From contig JAEPQO010000002.1 in assembly GCA_017640505.1 (NCBI GenBank), positions 372,001-436,000 on the forward strand: DNA of 64,000 bases, written 5' to 3'. A program made the translations under genes and the position numbers. Position 1 is the first letter of the stretch. The number at the start of each line of letters is the position of its first letter. The DNA comes from Rhodospirillales bacterium (GTDB lineage Bacteria; Pseudomonadota; Alphaproteobacteria; Rhodospirillales; Casp-alpha2). Shown one piece after another: positions 18,327-27,178 of the stretch. The notes beneath the pieces were generated by a model. It was given only the letters and a program-made list of their open reading frames with translations, did not search any database and was not told the origin of the DNA.

Positions 18327-19870
18327 GCCCCGAGACACTGATCCTTCTATCACTTGCAATTCCGTTCGTCGGTTCCCTCCTCTTGCTGTTTTCAGGACCT
18401 GCATCGGCCAATGTGCGGGACGGACTGACCGTCATCACGGCCATCGTGCTGTTCGGCGTGGTCTGGCATCTTATCCAGATCGTGGATGCGGGCGGGCGGC
18501 CGAGCGTGACACTCGTCGAAATGCTGCCGGGCCTGTCCATTACGTTCACGCTCGAACCACTCGGCATGATCTTCGCCGGGATCGCCAGTTTTCTCTGGAT
18601 CGTAACATCGTTCTACGCCTTCGGTTACATGCGCGGCCACCACGAGACGAACCAGACCCGGTTCTTCTTCTGCTTCGCCATCGCCATCATGTCGGCCATC
18701 GGCATTGCATTCTCGGGCAACATGCTGACGCTGTTCGTATTTTACGAAGTGCTGACGATTTCCACGTTCCCGCTGGTCGCGCATTCCGGCACCGACGAGG
18801 CGCGCCGCGCCGGCCGTGTGTATCTGGGAATATTGATCGGCACCTCGATCACGTTCCTGCTGACGGCGGTGATCTGGACGTATGTCGAGGTCGGCACCCT
18901 GGACTTCCGTCAGGGCGGCATCCTTGCCGGTAACGCGCCAGAGGGCGTGATCGCGGTTCTGTTCGGCCTTTATATCTACGGGATCGGCAAGGCCGCGCTG
19001 ATGCCGTTCCACCGCTGGCTGCCGGCCGCCATGGTCGCACCGACACCTGTTTCCGCATTGTTGCACGCCGTTGCCGTTGTGAAAGCGGGTGTGTTCTCCG
19101 TCGTCAAGGTGAGCGTGTTCATCTTCGGTCTCGATACACTTCAGAACACAGGGGCGTCGACGTGGCTCGCCTATGTCGCGGCCGCTACCATCCTGCTGTC
19201 GTCGCTGGTTGCCATGCGCAAGGACAACCTGAAGGCCAGGCTGGCGTATTCCACGATTTCTCAGCTCAGCTACGTCGTGCTGGGCGCCATGCTGGCGACC
19301 AATATCGGCGCACTCGGCTCGACGCTGCACATCGTCATGCATGCCTTCGGCAAGATTACGCTGTTCTTCTGTGCGGGAGCGATCATCGTGTTTGCGCACA
19401 AGACCGAGATATCCGATATGCACGGCCTCGGCCGAAAGATGCCGGTAACGTTCTTCTGCTTCTTCATCGCCGCGCTTTCGATCATCGGTCTGCCGCCGCT
19501 GGGCGGCACGTGGTCGAAGTGGTACCTGGCGCTTGCTGCTGCAGAGACGGACCAGGTGATCTTCATCGCCGTCCTGATGATTTCGTCCCTGCTCAACATC
19601 GCGTACCTGATGCCGGTCGTGCTTTACGGCTATTTCGGCAAGGAAAAACCTGCTGCGCACGACGCGCACGATCATGGACATGACGATCATGGGCATCATG
19701 CGCCGCCGGAGCATCCGCTGCTGCGTCATCTAACGTTCGGGCGCCCCGGCGTCGCCGAAGCGCCGGTGCTCTGTCTGGCACCGATCGTGCTGACGACCGT
19801 CGGCTGTTTTGTGCTGTTCTTCTATGCGGACCGGATCCGCATATTCCTAGACCCGGTTTTCGGAGGCTGA
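18323..19870 (+). CDS. MrpA/NuoL-type antiporter subunit with His-rich loop
   Basis: This second large antiporter module has 515 residues and about 14 helices. It is closest in pattern to the N-terminal half of MrpA/NuoL: LTLFVFYEVLTISTFPLV with the TM5 Glu, GIGKAALMPFHRWLPAAMVA, then PTPVSALLHAVAVVKAGVF, then LKARLAYSTISQLSYVVLG. Near the C-terminus (residues about 443-465) a cytosolic or periplasmic loop reads AHDAHDHGHDDHGHHAPPEH, which contains seven His and is unusual for the family. It could bind metal ions. It overlaps mrpD by 4 bp. Confidence 0.9.
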   Translation: MSPETLILLSLAIPFVGSLLLLFSGPASANVRDGLTVITAIVLFGVVWHLIQIVDAGGRPSVTLVEMLPGLSITFTLEPLGMIFAGIASFLWIVTSFYAFGYMRGHHETNQTRFFFCFAIAIMSAIGIAFSGNMLTLFVFYEVLTISTFPLVAHSGTDEARRAGRVYLGILIGTSITFLLTAVIWTYVEVGTLDFRQGGILAGNAPEGVIAVLFGLYIYGIGKAALMPFHRWLPAAMVAPTPVSALLHAVAVVKAGVFSVVKVSVFIFGLDTLQNTGASTWLAYVAAATILLSSLVAMRKDNLKARLAYSTISQLSYVVLGAMLATNIGALGSTLHIVMHAFGKITLFFCAGAIIVFAHKTEISDMHGLGRKMPVTFFCFFIAALSIIGLPPLGGTWSKWYLALAAAETDQVIFIAVLMISSLLNIAYLMPVVLYGYFGKEKPAAHDAHDHGHDDHGHHAPPEHPLLRHLTFGRPGVAEAPVLCLAPIVLTTVGCFVLFFYADRIRIFLDPVFGG

Positions 19871-19871
19871 C

Positions 19872-20147
19872 ATGAGCGAGCGAGAACCCAACATTCACGA
19901 TCCGAAAAAGTATTGGTTGGACGAGCCAAAGAACGTCCGCAAGGTCATCATTGCGCTGTTTGTGGTCTGCGCCGGCCTTTTCGTCGCTGACGCGTTCTAC
20001 CACAAGCATCCGCATTTCCAAGCGGAGGAATGGTTCGGCTTTTACGCCATTTACGGTTTCGTCATGTGCGTCGGCCTTGTGCTTGCAGCCAAACTGATGC
20101 GCGTTTTCCTGATGCGGGACGAGGAGTACTACGACAAAAATGAGTAG
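19872..20147 (+). CDS. Small two-helix membrane protein of the antiporter operon, unknown
   Basis: The protein has 91 residues. A polar N-terminus (SEREPNIHDPKKYWLDEPKN) is followed by a helix (KVIIALFVVCAGLFVADAFY), a His-containing loop (HKHPHFQAEEWFGFY) and a second helix (AIYGFVMCVGLVLAAKLMRV), then an acidic tail ending DEEYYDKNE. I know no established family name. The 1-bp gap to the previous gene and 8-bp overlap with the next make it an integral part of the operon, so a role as accessory subunit of the antiporter is inferred. Confidence 0.8.
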   Translation: MSEREPNIHDPKKYWLDEPKNVRKVIIALFVVCAGLFVADAFYHKHPHFQAEEWFGFYAIYGFVMCVGLVLAAKLMRVFLMRDEEYYDKNE

Positions 20148-21828
20148 CCTCAACCCAGGTCTGATTCTTGTTATCGGCGCGGTTCTCGTACCGCTGCTGC
20201 CGCAAACGCTGCGTCGCTGGTATTTGCTGGCGTTGCCGGTTGTCGGGTTCGTGCATGTTCATACCCTCGCCGATGGGACGTCCGTGACGATGGACATGCT
20301 CGGCATGACGCTCGAGGTACTGCGTGTCGACGGTCTGTCCCGCGTGTGGGGTTATATCTTTAACATCGCGGCTTTCCTGTCGATGCTGTTCGCATGGCAC
20401 GACAAGGACACCATGCAGCAGGTCTCCGCGCCGATCTACGCAGGTGCCGCCATCGGCGCCGTCTTTGCCGGCGATCTGGTAACCCTGTTCGTCTATTGGG
20501 AATTGACGGCGATCTCGTCGGTATTTCTCATCTGGGCCAGCCGGACGAAGCGCGCCTACAAGACAGGTATGCGCTACCTGCTTATCCAGGTCGGATCGGG
20601 TGTTATTCTGCTGGCGGGCGTGCTGGTCTGGTACGCGAAGACCGGTTCCATTGAATTCGGCAACATCGGGATCGGCACATTGGCCGGAAACCTGATTTTC
20701 ATTGCCTTCGGTATAAAGTGCGCGTTTCCGCTGCTGCACAACTGGCTGCAGGATGCCTATCCGGAAGCCACCGTGACCGGCACCGTGGTTCTCAGCGCAT
20801 TTACCACCAAGCTCGCCGTCTATGCGCTGGCGCGCGGGTTCGCCGGGACCGAGGTTCTGATCTATGTCGGCGCGACGATGACGGCATTTCCGATTTTCTA
20901 TGCGGTGATCGAAAACGACCTCAGGCGGGTACTTGCATATTCGCTCAACAACCAGCTCGGGTTCATGGTGGTTGGCATCGGCATCGGCACGGAGTTGTCA
21001 CTTAACGGTACCGCGTCGCATGCGTTCAGCCATATCCTCTATAAGGCCCTCCTGTTCATGTCGATGGGCGCCGTTTTGTTCCGCACCGGCACATGCAAGG
21101 GCTCGGAGCTCGGCGGACTGTACAAATCAATGCCGTGGACCACGGGTTTTTGTATCGTCGGCGCGGCCTCGATCTCCGCGTTTCCGTTGTTCTCAGGGTT
21201 TGTTTCGAAGTCGATGATCATGACCGCAGCGGCGGCGGATCATCGCTGGTTCGTCTGGGGCGTCTTGCTGTTCGCGTCGGCCGGTGTCTTCCACCATTCG
21301 GGAATCAAGATTCCCTATTTTGCATTCTTCGCGCACGATAGCGGCAAGCGTGTCAAGGAAGCGCCCTGGAATATGCTGCTCGCCATGGGCCTGACAGCTT
21401 TCCTTTGCATCTTCATCGGTGTTTATCCCAAGGCGCTTTACGACATCCTGCCGTTTCCGGTCGACTACGTGCCATACACCACGGCGCACGTTATCACGCA
21501 GCTTCAATTGCTGATGTTCTCGGCTTTGGCATTCACCGTATTGATGCTCTACAAGATCTATCCGCCGGAACTGAAGTCTACCAATCTCGATACCGACTGG
21601 ATTTACAGGAAGCTGCTGCCCTGCGTGACAGGCTATGTCGGTCGTGTCATCGGCAAGATCGACCGGATGATACGCGAGGAAGCGTTTGTCATTCTTGGCG
21701 ACCTGATTGCCATGATTGAACGTCAGCACGGTGACCGGGCGCCGATATCGCAGACCATGCATGCGGGAACCATGGCGCTGATTGTCATCAGCATCCTGTT
21801 CTTGTTCCTGGTCGTAATGCTGGTCTAG
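20140..21828 (+). CDS. Third NuoN/MrpD-type antiporter subunit
   Basis: The protein has 562 residues and about 14-15 helices, NuoM/N-MrpD superfamily. Family landmarks are LVTLFVYWELTAISSVFLIW (TM5 Glu), FGIKCAFPLLHNWLQDAYPE with the Lys, then AFTTKLAVYALARGF, and NDLRRVLAYSLNNQLGFMVV. Here the loop residue after ND is Arg-Arg rather than Lys. An amphipathic extension after residue 470 contains RKLLPCVTGYVGRVIGKIDR before a final helix. It ends the operon. The stop is one base from the convergent Anbu stop. Confidence 0.9.
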   Translation: MSSLNPGLILVIGAVLVPLLPQTLRRWYLLALPVVGFVHVHTLADGTSVTMDMLGMTLEVLRVDGLSRVWGYIFNIAAFLSMLFAWHDKDTMQQVSAPIYAGAAIGAVFAGDLVTLFVYWELTAISSVFLIWASRTKRAYKTGMRYLLIQVGSGVILLAGVLVWYAKTGSIEFGNIGIGTLAGNLIFIAFGIKCAFPLLHNWLQDAYPEATVTGTVVLSAFTTKLAVYALARGFAGTEVLIYVGATMTAFPIFYAVIENDLRRVLAYSLNNQLGFMVVGIGIGTELSLNGTASHAFSHILYKALLFMSMGAVLFRTGTCKGSELGGLYKSMPWTTGFCIVGAASISAFPLFSGFVSKSMIMTAAAADHRWFVWGVLLFASAGVFHHSGIKIPYFAFFAHDSGKRVKEAPWNMLLAMGLTAFLCIFIGVYPKALYDILPFPVDYVPYTTAHVITQLQLLMFSALAFTVLMLYKIYPPELKSTNLDTDWIYRKLLPCVTGYVGRVIGKIDRMIREEAFVILGDLIAMIERQHGDRAPISQTMHAGTMALIVISILFLFLVVMLV

Positions 21829-21829
21829 C

Positions 21830-22576
21830 TCAGGAGCTGTTTTCGCTGAGCCACGACGGGGTCGGCAAGCTGTCGAACAGGGACTTGAGCCCCTCGCCCC
21901 AATTCTTGGAAAGATCCGTGTAATAGGGTTCGTCGGCCTTGATCCGGTGCATCATCCCGATACGGTTCTCGTCGCTACGGATGATCACCATGTCGATCGG
22001 CGGCGCTACGGCGACGTTCGAGCGGATGGTGCTGTCTATCGAAACGAGCGCGCATTTTGCGGCTTGTGCCAGGTCCATCTCCGGTGTGACGACCCGTTCC
22101 AGGATCGGTTTGCCGTATTTGGATTCACCAATCTGCATATATGGCGTGTCGTCGGTCGCCTCGATGTAGTTCCCCGCCGAATAAACGAGGAACAGGCGCA
22201 TCCGGCGGCCGGCGATCTGGCCACCGACGATAAAGGTCGCTGACGTGTCGGCTTCCTGCGCGCGCAGATATTCGTCGTCACGCTCGTGAACGTTTCGAAG
22301 TGCGCGGCCGACCATCTTTGCGGCTTCAGACAAGGATGCGACGCTGTAGAGGGTGTCTTCCTCGGTGCCGTCGTCGAGACCTTCTTCCAGTTGCGAGATG
22401 ACGGCCTGCGTGATCGCAAGATTACCCGCGGTCAGCACGCAAATCGCCCGCTCACCGGGCTTTTCGAAGACGAAGAGCTTCCGGAACTTGGAGATATTGT
22501 CGACACCGGCATTGGTTCGCGAGTCGGCTGCGAACACGATGCCGTCGTTCAAACGGATACCCAGGCAATAGGTCAT
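21830..22576 (-). CDS. Anbu, proteasome-like Ntn hydrolase
   Basis: The 248-residue protein is the bacterial 'ancestral beta subunit'. The nucleophile would be Thr2, exposed after Met removal (MTYCLGIRLNDGIVFAADSR). The Asp17-like and Lys33-like residues are in FAADSRTNAGVDNISKFRK. The rest follows the proteasome-type protease pattern (ICVLTAGNLAITQAVI; LVYSAGNYIEAT; GESKYGKPIL). Anbu forms open-ring helical assemblies in the literature, and its substrates are unknown. It is the last of four same-strand genes that co-occur with Anbu in many genomes, with a 119-bp gap to the transglutaminase gene. Confidence 0.93.
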   Translation of the reverse strand: MTYCLGIRLNDGIVFAADSRTNAGVDNISKFRKLFVFEKPGERAICVLTAGNLAITQAVISQLEEGLDDGTEEDTLYSVASLSEAAKMVGRALRNVHERDDEYLRAQEADTSATFIVGGQIAGRRMRLFLVYSAGNYIEATDDTPYMQIGESKYGKPILERVVTPEMDLAQAAKCALVSIDSTIRSNVAVAPPIDMVIIRSDENRIGMMHRIKADEPYYTDLSKNWGEGLKSLFDSLPTPSWLSENSS

Positions 22577-22695
22577 TTCTCACCCTTGGATGAATCCAGA
22601 CCATATCAATGTCCATAAATGGAGGTGCTGATCAAGTCTCTTTTCGCAGCGCAACCTAAGGGAAAACCGATAGGGAAAAAGTCGAGAAACGCCTG

Positions 22696-23502
22696 TCAGC
22701 TCTGGGTTTGCTCGACCTGAACGCGGACTGACATTTCCTCGACACCGCCGCCCAGGCGTGAACCGCGGACAGGCGCAGCCCCCATGTAATCAAAACCGAT
22801 GGCGAGTCGGACATATTCTTCCGTAGCCGACTGCCGGTTCGTGGGGTCGAAGCTGACCCAGCCTAGTCCGGGTATGTGCGATTCCGCCCACGCATGCGAC
22901 GCCACGTGGCTGTCGTTGCCCTGTCCAGCAAGGATATACCCGCTTACGTACCGTGACGGAATCCCGCACTGGCGCGCGCAGGTGAGAAAGATATGCGCGT
23001 GATCCTGGCACACGCCCTTGCCCGCGATGACGGCTTCCTCGGCAGAGGTTTCCACGGTGGTGGCATCGGCCATATAGCTCACCCGGTCGGCGATCTTTTG
23101 CGTCAGGCTGTGCAGGCCGGAAAGGGTGTCGGTGGCAATGTCCCCTTTTACTTCCTCGGCGAGAGCTTCCGTAGCTTCCCCAATCTCTGTAAACGGGGTA
23201 TCGCGAAGAAACAGCGCCGGCGGCAGCCCGTCCCTGGGCCCTAGCACGCCGGATGTGTCGATGGTTTCGACCACACCTTCGACCACCACCTTGATCTCGT
23301 CGTGCTCGCCGTCGATCGTCGATACATGCGCACTGTTGCCGAAACCATCAATCCACGGTGTCAGTGTGCCCGGGGTTGAAACAGACCATGACAGTACACG
23401 CTGGCAAGCGCTGGATCCCGGCGTCAGCCGAAGGTACTGGATCGAGTGCTTGGCGGGCTCCTCGAATCTGTAGTGAGTCTCGTGAACAATGGTAAGGCGC
23501 AT
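22696..23502 (-). CDS. Transglutaminase-like cysteine peptidase-fold protein
   Basis: The protein has 268 residues. An N-terminal beta domain of the bacterial transglutaminase family starts RLTIVHETHYRFEEPAKHSI. The core domain carries the Cys in EAVIAGKGVCQDHAHIFLTC (residues about 160-180), the His in SHAWAESHIPGLGWVSFDPT and the Asp of FDPTNRQ, completing the Cys-His-Asp triad. This type is typical of the Anbu/alpha-E/ATP-grasp cluster. The cluster's product is unestablished; a peptide-like or amide-forming role is inference. Confidence 0.92.
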   Translation of the reverse strand: MRLTIVHETHYRFEEPAKHSIQYLRLTPGSSACQRVLSWSVSTPGTLTPWIDGFGNSAHVSTIDGEHDEIKVVVEGVVETIDTSGVLGPRDGLPPALFLRDTPFTEIGEATEALAEEVKGDIATDTLSGLHSLTQKIADRVSYMADATTVETSAEEAVIAGKGVCQDHAHIFLTCARQCGIPSRYVSGYILAGQGNDSHVASHAWAESHIPGLGWVSFDPTNRQSATEEYVRLAIGFDYMGAAPVRGSRLGGGVEEMSVRVQVEQTQS

Positions 23503-23512
23503 TGAAATTCCC

Positions 23513-24457
23513 CTACCGGACCATCATGAAATCGGCGCGTATCTGGTCACTGAGCGCGTGAACTTGTTTTCGGAAGTCATTAAGAAAGCTTTCCAGGCCC
23601 GAACGAAGTACCTGATCGAGCCGCATGGCACGGATCTCCGCTGCCAGGCGTTCAGACATCTCGGCGCAGGGGGCCTCGCGGCGGAGCGTTTTAAGTATAT
23701 CCGTCGTATCCTCGATACACGCGAGTAAAGACCGTGGAATGTTGGTATTCGTAATCAGCATTTCAGCGACACAGACGGAATCGATGTCGCCGTAGATCTG
23801 TCGATACGCGCTATATGCGTTGGCAGATCGCAGGAACGTTCCCCAACGATAAAAGTCGAAACCGTCGTCGCGGCGGTGGGCGCGGTGAAATGAATCGGCG
23901 CGGGTCATGATCAGCCGCGAGGTGTTCTCCGCGCGTTCCAGTGCCGTACCCAGTTCCCAGAACAGAAAAGGTTCTCCGCGCCGCATAGTGCTGTAAACGA
24001 CACCCTGGAACAGGTGCGCGCGTTCCTTGATAAGATCGAGGAAATCCTGAAGACCGCGTTCGTGAATTCGGTCCATATCGATGGCGCGAATATCTATCCA
24101 GGTCTGATTGATGCACTGGGAAATTTCGGTTGTCAGCTCGGCACGTGCCGCGCGCGTGTTATCCCTGGCCGCCTCCAGACAGCAGAAGATGCTGGAGCGA
24201 TTGTCGGGATCGAGCGTCAGGTACCGGGTCACGGCATCGTTCGTGAACTCCGGGTGCTTTTCCACGAATGCCTCGATTTCCTCAGCGCTTTGAAATAGCT
24301 TGCGCCACAGTTCTGCGTGCTCGTCGGGCGTAATCGGCAACAGACTCATATGGTAAGTGCCGTCGATCAGGCGCGCATTGTTCTCCGCGCGCTCGACGTA
24401 GCGGCCGAGCCAGTAGAGATTATCCGCCGTGCGGCTGAGCATTCCCGTTCCGGTCAT
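23513..24457 (-). CDS. Alpha-E domain protein (DUF403)
   Basis: This all-helical protein has 314 residues. Alpha-E family landmarks are MLSRTADNLYWLGRYVERAE at the N-terminus, NTRAARAELTTEISQCINQT, then PFLFWELGTALERAENTSRL, and the end segment LDQVLRSGLESFLNDFRKQV. The start is the ATG at 24455-24457, whose ATGA overlaps the stop of the upstream ATP-grasp gene; a frame extension to 24472 is rejected. It pairs functionally with the ATP-grasp protein in conserved clusters. The enzymatic activity is unknown. Confidence 0.92.
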   Translation of the reverse strand: MTGTGMLSRTADNLYWLGRYVERAENNARLIDGTYHMSLLPITPDEHAELWRKLFQSAEEIEAFVEKHPEFTNDAVTRYLTLDPDNRSSIFCCLEAARDNTRAARAELTTEISQCINQTWIDIRAIDMDRIHERGLQDFLDLIKERAHLFQGVVYSTMRRGEPFLFWELGTALERAENTSRLIMTRADSFHRAHRRDDGFDFYRWGTFLRSANAYSAYRQIYGDIDSVCVAEMLITNTNIPRSLLACIEDTTDILKTLRREAPCAEMSERLAAEIRAMRLDQVLRSGLESFLNDFRKQVHALSDQIRADFMMVR

Positions 24458-25926
24458 CGTTCGAGCACCCATGTGTCCTTGGTGCCGCCACCTTGCGACG
24501 AATTAACGACGAGGGAGCCTTCCTTGAGGGCGACGCGCGTCAGACCACCCGGCATGACAGTCGTGCGCCGACCGGAAAGCACGAACGGGCGCAGGTCCAC
24601 ATGCCGCGGCGCCACCCCTTCGTCGACCCAGGTCGGACAGGTCGATAGCGACAGCGTAGGTTGTGCGATGAAAGCTTCCGGTTCCGCCTTGAGGCGTTCG
24701 GCGTACGCTTCGCGTTCCGCCTTGGTGCTTTTCGGTCCGACCAGCATGCCGTAGCCGCCGGAGCCGTGGACTTCCTTGACCACCAGCTCTTCCAGGTGTT
24801 CGAGCACGTATTTGTAGTCGTCCGGATTGCGCAGGCTGTACGTGGGCACATTCTGCAGGATGGGTTCTTCACCAAGGTAAAAACGGATCATTTCCGGCAC
24901 GTATACATACATCGCTTTGTCGTCCGCCACGCCGCTGCCGATGGCATTGGCCAACGTGACGCGTCCGCGCCGGACAACGGACAGCAGACCCGGAACGCCC
25001 AGCATGGACTCGGGCCGGAACGCGAGCGGATCGATAAAATCGTCGTCGATGCGCCGGTAAATGACGTCCACCCGTTTCGGGCCTTCCGTCGTTCGCATGA
25101 AGACAAAACCCTCATCCACAAACAGGTCCTGCCCTTCAACGAGCCGCACACCCATCTCGGTGGCGAGGAAGGCATGTTCGAAATACGCACTGTTGAAACG
25201 GCCAGGCGTCAACAGCACGATCGTCGGCTCGTCGACGCCAATGGGCGCGACGGACTGAAGGTTATTACGGAGTTCCGTGGCGTAGCGTCCGATCGGCGCC
25301 ACATGGTTCGTCGCGAACAGTTCGGGGAACAACCGCATCATGGTTTGGCGGTTTTCCAGCATGTAAGACACGCCCGACGGTGTACGGACGTTATCTTCGA
25401 GCACGTAGAATTCGCGCGCGCCGGTGCGGACCAGATCCACACCCGCGATGTGTCCATAAATGCGCCGCGGCAGATCCAGATCCAGCATTTCCGGCCTGAA
25501 TGCGTCGTTGTTGAGCACGAGTTCAGGCGGTATGCGACCGGCCTTCAGGATCGCCTGATCGTGATAGACGTCATCGAGGAAGGCATTGATGGCGTCGACC
25601 CGCTGAATAGCACCCCGCGACAGATAATCCCATTCGTTAGGATCGATGATGCGCGGAATGATGTCGAACGGGATCATGCGTTCGGTGGACTCGGCATCGC
25701 CGTAAACCGTGAACGTGATGCCAAGACGGCGGAACATCATGTCCGCCTGTTCATCCTTGCGTATAAGGGTTTCCTTGCTGACGCCTTGCAGCCACTCACC
25801 GTACTGCGCGTAAGCCATGCGAACCGTGCCATCCGGTTCGAGCATTTCGTCAAATGGTTTCGGGGTCTCGTGTTCGTCCGAGTTCGCCACCCGCAAATCA
25901 TCCCTGTCGTTCGCCCAGTCGCGCAA
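24454..25926 (-). CDS. Circularly permuted ATP-grasp type 2 protein
   Basis: The protein has 490 residues of the DUF404/DUF407 type. Landmarks are FDEMLEPDGTVRMAYAQYGE, then IPRIIDPNEWDYLSRGAIQR, the VLEDNVRTPSGVSYMLENRQ motif, and the glycine loop VVKEVHGSGGYGMLVGPKST of the ATP-grasp fold. ATP-grasp enzymes couple ATP hydrolysis to amide or thioester bonds between a carboxylate and a nucleophile. It leads the unit ATP-grasp, alpha-E, transglutaminase, Anbu. The literature considers such loci as peptide-synthesis or modification systems, without a proven product. Confidence 0.92.
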   Translation of the reverse strand: MRDWANDRDDLRVANSDEHETPKPFDEMLEPDGTVRMAYAQYGEWLQGVSKETLIRKDEQADMMFRRLGITFTVYGDAESTERMIPFDIIPRIIDPNEWDYLSRGAIQRVDAINAFLDDVYHDQAILKAGRIPPELVLNNDAFRPEMLDLDLPRRIYGHIAGVDLVRTGAREFYVLEDNVRTPSGVSYMLENRQTMMRLFPELFATNHVAPIGRYATELRNNLQSVAPIGVDEPTIVLLTPGRFNSAYFEHAFLATEMGVRLVEGQDLFVDEGFVFMRTTEGPKRVDVIYRRIDDDFIDPLAFRPESMLGVPGLLSVVRRGRVTLANAIGSGVADDKAMYVYVPEMIRFYLGEEPILQNVPTYSLRNPDDYKYVLEHLEELVVKEVHGSGGYGMLVGPKSTKAEREAYAERLKAEPEAFIAQPTLSLSTCPTWVDEGVAPRHVDLRPFVLSGRRTTVMPGGLTRVALKEGSLVVNSSQGGGTKDTWVLER

Positions 25927-26012
25927 TTTCGCGCTGTTATCTGAACAAGCTTAGTCGTCTTGGACAGAGATGAAAAGAAATTGCCACGAACTTATTCAAA
26001 CAAGTCTTTTGC

Positions 26013-27101
26013 CTAAATTTCGTTCAATACGGCGTTGGTAATGTCTGCGGTACCATGCGGTCCGCCAAACTCCGCCGGCTTGAGATTACCGCCGGCAAAG
26101 GCGTCGGCAACGGCCTTTTCCAGCAGCGCCCCCGCCTCGAGGCACTGTTCCTCGCCGTGCCGGGTGCCGAGCCATGTCAGCATCATGGACGCCGACAGGA
26201 ACATCGCGACGGGGTTCGCGAGCCCCTGCCCTGCGATGTCAGGCGCGCTGCCGTGTGACGGCTGAAATAGGCCGTGTGCGTCACCGATATCGCCGGACGG
26301 TGCCATACCGAGGCCACCGACGATCCCGGCCGTCAGATCGGACAGGATATCGCCCAACAGGTTTTCCATGACCATGACGTCGTAGTCCCAAGGTCGCTTG
26401 ACGAGATTGAGCGCCATCGCGTCGACATAACCGTAATCGGCCTCGACGTCTGGATACCGCTCCTTGATCTCGTCAAAAATCGAGCGGAAGAACGCCATGG
26501 AATGCAGAACGTTCGCCTTGTCGACGCAGGTCACGCGTCGCGCGTCGGTGCGGTGCCGCGGTCGGCTTGCAGCCAGCCTGAAGGCATAGTCGATCACCCG
26601 TTCCGAGCCTTTTCGCGTAATCAGGCAACGGTCCTCGGCTTCCGTATCGCTATCCGTACGCGGTTTTCGGATGTCGGCAAAAAGGCCTTCGGTATTTTCA
26701 CGGATGAGAACAAGGTCGATTTCCTGCGCACGTGGATCGCCGAGCGGGGTCGGCGCACCCGGCAGGACGCGGACGGGCCGGACACCGGCATACAGTTCGA
26801 GGCCGAAGCGTAGATCGAGCTGCGGGTTGATTTCGGTTCCGTCGACCTTGCGCACGTCGGGCAGCCCCATGGCCCCGAAAAGAATGGCGTCGGCATTTCG
26901 GGCGGCCTCAAAGCTCTCGTCAGGCAGGTCCGTTCCGTGATCACGATAATACGCCGCGCCGCCCGGTACGTGCTGCAGGTCAAGACCGGGACCGCCGATC
27001 TTGCTCATGACCGCGTTCATAACGGTGATACAGGCGTCCATCACCTCGATGCCGATACCGTCGCCCGGCATGACCGCGATCTTGAACGTATTCGAACTCA
27101 T
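26013..27101 (-). CDS. Isocitrate/isopropylmalate dehydrogenase family enzyme
   Basis: This NAD(P)-dependent decarboxylating hydroxyacid dehydrogenase has 362 residues. Landmarks are [18 protein letters not shown] at the start, [16 protein letters not shown] near residue 130, [19 protein letters not shown], the catalytic [12 protein letters not shown] with Tyr and Asp, and [20 protein letters not shown]. LeuB, tartrate dehydrogenase and homoisocitrate dehydrogenase share this pattern. Absence of leuC/leuD neighbours, and pairing with an IlvD/Edd dehydratase, argues against canonical LeuB. The substrate is not determinable. It is divergent from the dehydratase, with 77 bp between starts. Confidence 0.88.
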   Translation of the reverse strand: MSSNTFKIAVMPGDGIGIEVMDACITVMNAVMSKIGGPGLDLQHVPGGAAYYRDHGTDLPDESFEAARNADAILFGAMGLPDVRKVDGTEINPQLDLRFGLELYAGVRPVRVLPGAPTPLGDPRAQEIDLVLIRENTEGLFADIRKPRTDSDTEAEDRCLITRKGSERVIDYAFRLAASRPRHRTDARRVTCVDKANVLHSMAFFRSIFDEIKERYPDVEADYGYVDAMALNLVKRPWDYDVMVMENLLGDILSDLTAGIVGGLGMAPSGDIGDAHGLFQPSHGSAPDIAGQGLANPVAMFLSASMMLTWLGTRHGEEQCLEAGALLEKAVADAFAGGNLKPAEFGGPHGTADITNAVLNEI

Positions 27102-27178
27102 AGACGTTTCCCCCTGGAACGGTGCCGTGACAGGCTTGTTATGTGCAGGTAAAGATAATCGAAACGGAGGGAACCTGC

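Noticed and set aside
27143-27178. Upstream start for the IlvD/Edd dehydratase at 27143
   Set aside because: The ATG at 27179 has a consensus GGAGG at ideal distance, while the earlier codon would place that GGAGG inside the coding region.
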